Source of the DNA: JANPPS01 sp965246925
GTDB taxonomy: Bacteria; Pseudomonadota; Alphaproteobacteria; Acetobacterales; Acetobacteraceae
Reading direction: 5' to 3'
DNA length: 64,000 nucleotides
NCBI GenBank assembly: GCA_965246925.1
Contig: OZ251994.1
Coordinates: forward strand, 3,162,001 to 3,226,000
The translations under genes and the position numbers were made by a program. The stretch's first letter is position 1, and each line of letters starts with the position of its first letter. Below are positions 59,624-64,000 of the stretch, in pieces. The notes beneath the pieces are model-generated. The model was not told where the DNA came from. It saw only the letters and a program-made list of their open reading frames with translations, and searched no databases.

Positions 59624-60994
59624 TCAGGAAGCCGCTAATTCCGCCAATGCCGTCTCTACGCGGTCGAACATGGCGTAGAGCTCGGGCTCCGTCATGATCA
59701 ACGGTGGGCTGAAGGCGAGCGTGTCGTTGGCGAGGCCGCGGACGATGACGCCGTGGGCTTCGCAGAGCTTGGCCAGGCGAGGGCCGGTTTTGAGCGCCGG
59801 GTCAAAGTTTTGCCGGGTGTCGCGGTCGGCCACCAGCTCGATTGCGCCGATCATGCCAACGCCTCTGATATCACCCACCATCGGGTGCCCGCCGAAGCGG
59901 CGGCGGAGTTCGGATTGCATGATGGGGCCGACGTGGCGGACGTGATCGACGATGCCGATTTCGTCGTAGATCTTGAGGGTCTCGATCGCGACCGCCGCGG
60001 GCACGGGGTGGCCGGAATAGGTGTAGCCGTGACCGAACGTGCCGATCTCATGGCTTTCGGACGCCAATGCCTGGAACACACGCTCGCTTACCATGGTGGC
60101 AGAGATCGGGATGAAGGCGGCTGAGAGGGCCTTGGCGCAGGTGATGATGTCGGGTTGCATGCCGAAGGTCTGCGTGCCCCAGTAGTTGCCGGTGCGGCCG
60201 AAGCCGCAGATGACTTCGTCGGCGACCAGCAGCACGTCATGCCGGGTCAGCACGGCCTGGATCTTCTCGAAATAGCCGCGCGGCGGGACGATCACGCCGC
60301 CGGCGCCCATGATGGGCTCGGCAAAGAACGCGGCAACGGTGTCCGGGCCCTCGGCGGCAATGAGGCGATCAAGGTCATCGGCACAGCGTGTGGCGAAATC
60401 GTCCTCGCTCTCACCGGGGAGGCCCTGGTGATAGAAATGCGGGGTCATGGTGTGCAGGAAGCCGGGCAGCGGCAGGTCGAAACTGCGGTGGTTGTTGGGC
60501 AGGCCCGTGAGCGATGCGGCGGCGATGGTCACGCCGTGATAGCCCTTGATGCGGCCGATGATCTTCTTCTTCTGCGGACGGCCCAGGGCGTTGTTGTAAT
60601 ACCAGGCCATCTTCACCGCAGTATCGTTGGCCTCCGAGCCGGAGTTGGCGAAGATCACCTTGCTCATCGGCACGGGCGCCCGCTCGATCAGCATTTCGCT
60701 GAGCTCGATCACCGGGTCATGCGATTTTCCGGTGAAGGCGTGATAGAACGGCAGGCGCTGCATTTGCTCATAGGCGGCGCGTGCCAGGCGTTCGTTGCTG
60801 AAGCCGAGATTGGCGCACCAGAGGCCGGCCACCCCCTCGATATACTCGCGCCCGGTATCGTCCCAGACATGGACGCCCTCCCCACGGGAGATGATCATGG
60901 GGCCCACGGTCTGGTGGGTGACCAGGTCGGTATAGGGGTGCAGCGCGTGGGCGATGTCCCTGGCGGCGGCGGAGTTGGGGCGGATCTGGTTCAT
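59624..60994 (-). CDS. Class III (omega) aminotransferase
   Basis: A PLP-dependent transaminase of 456 residues. Blocks include YIEGVAGLWCANLGFSNERL, FANSGSEANDTAVKMAWYYNNALGRPQKKKIIGRIKGYHG split over the PLP phosphate site, AEPIMGAGGVIVPP, LLVADEVICGFGRTG (PLP-ring Asp), CAKALSAAFIPISA (catalytic Lys) and TFGHGYTYSGHPVPAAVA. It resembles the pyruvate-dependent aminotransferases used for putrescine, beta-alanine or amines. The substrate cannot be fixed. A 69-base gap separates it from pyrE upstream on the same strand. Confidence 0.9.
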   Translation of the reverse strand: MNQIRPNSAAARDIAHALHPYTDLVTHQTVGPMIISRGEGVHVWDDTGREYIEGVAGLWCANLGFSNERLARAAYEQMQRLPFYHAFTGKSHDPVIELSEMLIERAPVPMSKVIFANSGSEANDTAVKMAWYYNNALGRPQKKKIIGRIKGYHGVTIAAASLTGLPNNHRSFDLPLPGFLHTMTPHFYHQGLPGESEDDFATRCADDLDRLIAAEGPDTVAAFFAEPIMGAGGVIVPPRGYFEKIQAVLTRHDVLLVADEVICGFGRTGNYWGTQTFGMQPDIITCAKALSAAFIPISATMVSERVFQALASESHEIGTFGHGYTYSGHPVPAAVAIETLKIYDEIGIVDHVRHVGPIMQSELRRRFGGHPMVGDIRGVGMIGAIELVADRDTRQNFDPALKTGPRLAKLCEAHGVIVRGLANDTLAFSPPLIMTEPELYAMFDRVETALAELAAS

Positions 60995-61063
60995 GGGGAC
61001 AGGCTACGCTTGTGTGGCGTAGGGTTCCAGCCCGCTTTCCGAAAGCTAGAAGAAACGCCCGCG

Positions 61064-61789
61064 CTACGGGAGGGAGGCTTTGCGTTCCGCGGCTTCTTCG
61101 GCGGAGGCGACCCCGCCGTGGGCTTTGGACCAAGCGACCGGGTTTTCCAAAAAGCGGCGCACTTCGGCTAGCGCCTGGTCGGTAAAATACGGCTTGTCAC
61201 GGCACGCCTCCAGCACGTCCCACCAGTTGCACAAATGATGCAGGGTGACGCCCATGGCGGCCAGCTTTTCGAAGCTCCCGGGAAACACGCCGTAGAAGAA
61301 TACGACGAAGGTGTGGTTGACGATCGCGCCGGCGTCCCGCAACGCCTGGGCGAACTGAATTTTGGAGCCGCCGTCGGTGGTGAGGTCCTCGACCAGCAGG
61401 GTCTGCAGCCCCTCCGGCACGTCACCCTCGATCAGCGCGTTGCGGCCGAAGCCCTTCGGCTTCTTGCGTACGTAGGCCATGGGCGTCATCATGCGGTCGG
61501 CGATCCAGGCCGCGAACGGAATGCCCGCCGTCTCGCCGCCCGCCACCGCCTCGATCGTCTCATAGCCGACATGCCGGCCGATCTTCTCCGCCGCCAGCTC
61601 GCAGATCTTGGCCCGCGCCCGGGGAAAATAGATGATCTTGCGGCAATCGATATAGACGGGGCTCTTCCAGCCCGAGGTGAAGGTGTAGGGCTCCTCCGGG
61701 CGGAAATTGACCGCCTTGATCTCCAGCAGGATGCGCGCCGTGGTCAGCGCCGCGTCGCGGTCCCAGTCCGTCATATGCCCAGTACTCAT
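61064..61789 (-). CDS. pyrE: Orotate phosphoribosyltransferase
   Basis: Forms OMP from orotate and PRPP in pyrimidine synthesis. 241 residues, slightly longer than E. coli PyrE, as in an alphaproteobacterial type. Blocks are FTSGWKSPVYIDCRKIIYFPRAR, AVAGGETAGIPFAAWIADRM, YVRKKPKGFGRNALIEG (mobile loop) and the PRPP motif TLLVEDLTTDGGSKIQFA. The start at 61789 has an AGGAGG five bases upstream, which decides against the GTG at 61795. Confidence 0.94.
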   Translation of the reverse strand: MSTGHMTDWDRDAALTTARILLEIKAVNFRPEEPYTFTSGWKSPVYIDCRKIIYFPRARAKICELAAEKIGRHVGYETIEAVAGGETAGIPFAAWIADRMMTPMAYVRKKPKGFGRNALIEGDVPEGLQTLLVEDLTTDGGSKIQFAQALRDAGAIVNHTFVVFFYGVFPGSFEKLAAMGVTLHHLCNWWDVLEACRDKPYFTDQALAEVRRFLENPVAWSKAHGGVASAEEAAERKASLP

Positions 61790-61834
61790 GCGCACCTCCT
61801 AGACCGGCTCCGGCGCCCCGTCCATAATGGCGCT

Positions 61835-62905
61835 ATGGAACGCACCTATACCATCGCAGCCCTCCCCGGAGACGGCATCGGCAAGGAGACGGTGCCTGAA
61901 GGGCTGCGCGTGCTGGAGGCCGCCGCCACCCGATTCGGCTTTACCCTGAATACAACGCACTATGACTGGTCGTGCGACCGGTATCAGAAGACCGGCGCCA
62001 TGATGCCGGCCGATGGACTGGATCAGCTGCGGCAGCATGACAGCGTGTTCCTCGGTGCCGTCGGCTGGCCCGGCGTGCCGGATCACGTGTCGCTCTGGGG
62101 CCTGCTGATCCCCATCCGCCGCGGCTTCGACCAATACGCCTCCGTCCGCCCCTGCCGCCTCATGCCCGGCGCCCGCACCCCCCTCGCCGGCCGCACCGAA
62201 AAGGACATCGATTTCTACGTCGTGCGCGAGAATACCGAGGGCGAGTATTCCAGCGTCGGCGGACGCCTGTTCGAAGGCACCGAGCGTGAGTTCGCCACCC
62301 AATCCACCGTCTTCACCCGTACCGGCACCGACCGGATCATGAAGTATGCGTTTGAGCTCGCCATGACCCGGCCCCGCCGCCGCGTGACGTCCGCCACCAA
62401 GAGCAATGGCATCACGATCACCATGCCGTATTGGGACGAGCGCTTCGCTGCCATGGCCGCGCAATATCCGGACGTCACCACCGACCAATACCATATCGAC
62501 ATCCTGTGCGCGCAGTTCGTGCAGAACCCGCAGCGTTTCGACGTCGTGGTCGCCAGCAACCTGTTCGGCGACATCCTGAGTGACCTCGGCCCCGCCGTCG
62601 CCGGCAGTATCGGCATCGCGCCCAGTGCCAATATCAACCCGGAGCGGGTGCATCCCAGCATGTTCGAGCCGGTGCACGGCTCGGCGCCCGACATCGCCGG
62701 GCAGGGGATTTGCAACCCGATCGGCCAGGTGTGGTCCGGGGCCATGATGCTGGAGCATCTGGGGGAGAAAGAGGCGGCTGCGGCCATCGAGCGCGCGATC
62801 GAGACGCTGCTGCGCGACGGCGGGCCGCGCACGCGCGACATGGGTGGGCAAGCCGGGACTGCGGATGTCGGGCGCGCCTTGGCGGACATCGTCGCGCGCG
62901 GCTAG
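61835..62905 (+). CDS. Tartrate/D-malate dehydrogenase (isocitrate/isopropylmalate dehydrogenase family)
   Basis: A 356-residue NAD-dependent beta-decarboxylating dehydrogenase. AALPGDGIGKETVPEGLRVLEAA starts it, DWSCDRYQKTGAMMPADGLDQLRQHDSVFLGAVGWPGVPDHVSLWGLLIPIRR is the tartrate/D-malate subgroup pattern, VRENTEGEYSSVGG and SNLFGDILSDLGPAVAG are the metal and substrate loops, and EPVHGSAPDIAGQGICNP binds NAD. Related enzymes act on D-malate, tartrate or isopropylmalate; leuB itself has other motifs. It starts 45 bases from pyrE on the opposite strand, so both share a promoter region. Confidence 0.9.
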   Translation: MERTYTIAALPGDGIGKETVPEGLRVLEAAATRFGFTLNTTHYDWSCDRYQKTGAMMPADGLDQLRQHDSVFLGAVGWPGVPDHVSLWGLLIPIRRGFDQYASVRPCRLMPGARTPLAGRTEKDIDFYVVRENTEGEYSSVGGRLFEGTEREFATQSTVFTRTGTDRIMKYAFELAMTRPRRRVTSATKSNGITITMPYWDERFAAMAAQYPDVTTDQYHIDILCAQFVQNPQRFDVVVASNLFGDILSDLGPAVAGSIGIAPSANINPERVHPSMFEPVHGSAPDIAGQGICNPIGQVWSGAMMLEHLGEKEAAAAIERAIETLLRDGGPRTRDMGGQAGTADVGRALADIVARG

Positions 62906-62958
62906 CTGCGCTTGCGCGCCGCCCGGCCCGGGCTTACATCGGCGATTGGAGGGTCACT

Positions 62959-63201
62959 GTGGGCCGGGATACTAGCATTATCGGGCGCCGTTGCGAGCGT
63001 GCGGTCATTACCGCCTATCGCGAACTGCGGCAGCGGGGCAACGCGGACCTGGACGCGTTCCGGGCGTGCACGACGCTGTACCGGATTCACCATCCCGAGG
63101 CGCCGCTGAGCGAGGCTCGGCGACTAGTGGCGGAGTGGATCGATCATCACGTGGTTCAGGCCAAGCCGGGTCCGACGCCGGGCTGTGAATGCATCCATTA
63201 A
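62959..63201 (+). CDS. Small hypothetical protein
   Basis: An 80-residue protein I do not recognise, beginning with a GTG six bases after GGAGGG (62947-62952). It is basic and helical (RRCERAVITAYRELRQRGNADLDAFRAC), followed by YRIHHPEAPLSEARRLVAEWIDHHV and a cysteine end (PGCECIH). It has the codon use of its neighbours. The frame is also open upstream into the dehydrogenase gene, but the Shine-Dalgarno and the change in composition favour 62959. Confidence 0.6.
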   Translation: MGRDTSIIGRRCERAVITAYRELRQRGNADLDAFRACTTLYRIHHPEAPLSEARRLVAEWIDHHVVQAKPGPTPGCECIH

Positions 63202-63245
63202 ATCGATATAGCGTGGATTTGTTTCTTTCTCACGCGGTCTAGGCC

Positions 63246-64000
63246 ATGTCTCTCTATCACGTCGCCACCGCCCATCAGACGAAGCTTTCCCGGCTGGGCG
63301 ATGGCCGGATCGTGCACGGGCCGGGTGGGCCGGCGCTGGTCGTGCGGCGGGCGGATCTGGCATGTTCGGCGCTCACGATCGATCCTCCCGCTAATATCCT
63401 GGTTGGACCCGGCACACTGGCCACGCTGGGATCGGCGCAGATCGTCGATCTCGGTGATGGGGAAGTCGGGCTGCGAATGGCGGACGCCGGTCCGTTCCTA
63501 TGCGCGGCGCCGGGTGACCCGTATCCTGGCTTTTTTGCCATCGAGCCGCGGGCCTGGGAGCGGTTCCGGCTCGTGCCGGCCGGGGAGGCGGCGGATGTGG
63601 ACCCGGTGGAGACGGCGCTTGCGGCCAACATGCTCGGCTCCGATCCCGGCCCGGCTGATGCCGCGCCGCGCCGCGCCGGGCGGGAGCTGGACGGCATCGC
63701 CGCGCACGATGCGCCCTGGAGCGTGGTCAAAGCCACCAATCTGATGCTGATGCGGGCGCGCATGCCGAGCGCCCGGGCCGCGGTCGTAGCGGCGGTTCGA
63801 GACGAGGGATGTTATCTGCTCGAATGGCTAGCGCACATGCGGGCGACCGGGTTCGGTCATGCCTTCATCTATACCAACGACAATCGAGACTCGTCGCTGC
63901 CGCTGCTAGAGGCGCTGCACCGGGCGGGACGTGTCACGCTGATCTGCAACCAGGTGTCGGCGGTCACGCCGCCACAAGTGAAGGCGTATGAGCATTCGAT
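63246..64000 (+). CDS. Glycosyltransferase (GT2/GT92-like), N-terminal part (3' end outside window)
   Basis: A frame of 251 codons runs open to the window end. Residues 1-170 have no recognised family. From about 178 the sequence AAVVAAVRDEGCYLLEWLAHMRATGFGHAFIYTNDNRDSSLPLLEAL is the characteristic start of Glyco_tranf_2_4/GT92-like domains (N-E-x-x-L-x-EW-x-x-x-R-x-x-G). The catalytic end lies beyond 64000. The ATG at 63246 is followed by typical coding composition. Confidence 0.75.
   Translation, partial: MSLYHVATAHQTKLSRLGDGRIVHGPGGPALVVRRADLACSALTIDPPANILVGPGTLATLGSAQIVDLGDGEVGLRMADAGPFLCAAPGDPYPGFFAIEPRAWERFRLVPAGEAADVDPVETALAANMLGSDPGPADAAPRRAGRELDGIAAHDAPWSVVKATNLMLMRARMPSARAAVVAAVRDEGCYLLEWLAHMRATGFGHAFIYTNDNRDSSLPLLEALHRAGRVTLICNQVSAVTPPQVKAYEHS

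Noticed and set aside
61235..61834. Apparent 200-residue N-terminal extension of the tartrate/D-malate dehydrogenase
   Set aside because: This part is antisense to pyrE; the family start is at 61835.
1..64000. tRNA genes or CRISPR arrays
   Set aside because: No T-arm/acceptor pattern or regularly spaced direct repeat was found by eye; a covariance search would be needed to exclude tRNAs fully.

Overview
This window comes from a high-GC alphaproteobacterial chromosome, most likely an Acetobacteraceae-type member of the Rhodospirillales. The evidence is the GC-rich codon use, the clusters lysC-ptsP and hisS-prfA-prmC, an alphaproteobacterial ubiG, and glcDEF. Most genes are tightly packed, with ATGA, GTGA or TGATG stop/start overlaps. 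No rRNA, tRNA or CRISPR array was recognised.

Layout. 1-1008: the end of a ComF-like phosphoribosyltransferase, then glutaredoxin and a DUF1178 protein. 1031-8468 (minus): a three-gene operon of a class III cyclase/AAA ATPase/TPR protein, a cytochrome P450 and a membrane protein fused to a DyP-type peroxidase. 8805-10007 (minus): ubiG and a PhnB-like VOC protein. 10070-14572: lysC, a nitronate monooxygenase-like gene and ptsP. 14647-20242: a RodZ-like protein, ispG, hisS, prfA and prmC. 20489-23050: gluconokinase, ribose-5-phosphate isomerase, a polyphosphate-glucokinase-like ROK protein and a histidine phosphatase, preceded by a strongly structured leader. 23040-29970: LysR/DoxX/GST, a GT25 glycosyltransferase with an LhgO-like oxidoreductase, and a beta-propeller with isovaleryl-CoA dehydrogenase. 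30108-34590: a GGDEF-EAL protein, a retropepsin-like protein and an acyl-CoA dehydrogenase. 35503-41943: indolepyruvate ferredoxin oxidoreductase, divergent from an Lrp/AsnC regulator, then MarC, a methyltransferase and a haem-oxygenase-fold redox protein.

42000-46460 is an accessory islet with looser spacing, AT-richer stretches and decayed sequence. It holds an HD-domain dNTP triphosphohydrolase overlapping a Pol-beta-fold nucleotidyltransferase, an uncharacterised protein whose start lies in the stop codon of a resolvase, and that resolvase as a twice-frameshifted pseudogene next to an inverted repeat that may be its res site. The dNTPase/nucleotidyltransferase pair is the best candidate here for an undescribed (perhaps anti-phage) system; that role is inference.

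46570-51793: a small membrane protein, rpmJ, the glycolate oxidase genes glcDEF and a TPR protein. A decayed ISL3-like transposase end follows. 52135-57896: RidA, a VOC protein, a LysE exporter, the DNA-damage pair PdeM/DEXH helicase, and a hypothetical membrane protein. 58097-64000: EpmA, a lipoprotein, a class III aminotransferase, pyrE, a tartrate/D-malate dehydrogenase, a small orphan protein and the start of a glycosyltransferase.

A palindromic repeat family occurs four times (9781, 17012, 41958, 47031). One copy lies in frame inside ubiG and adds a proline/serine-rich insert to the enzyme.
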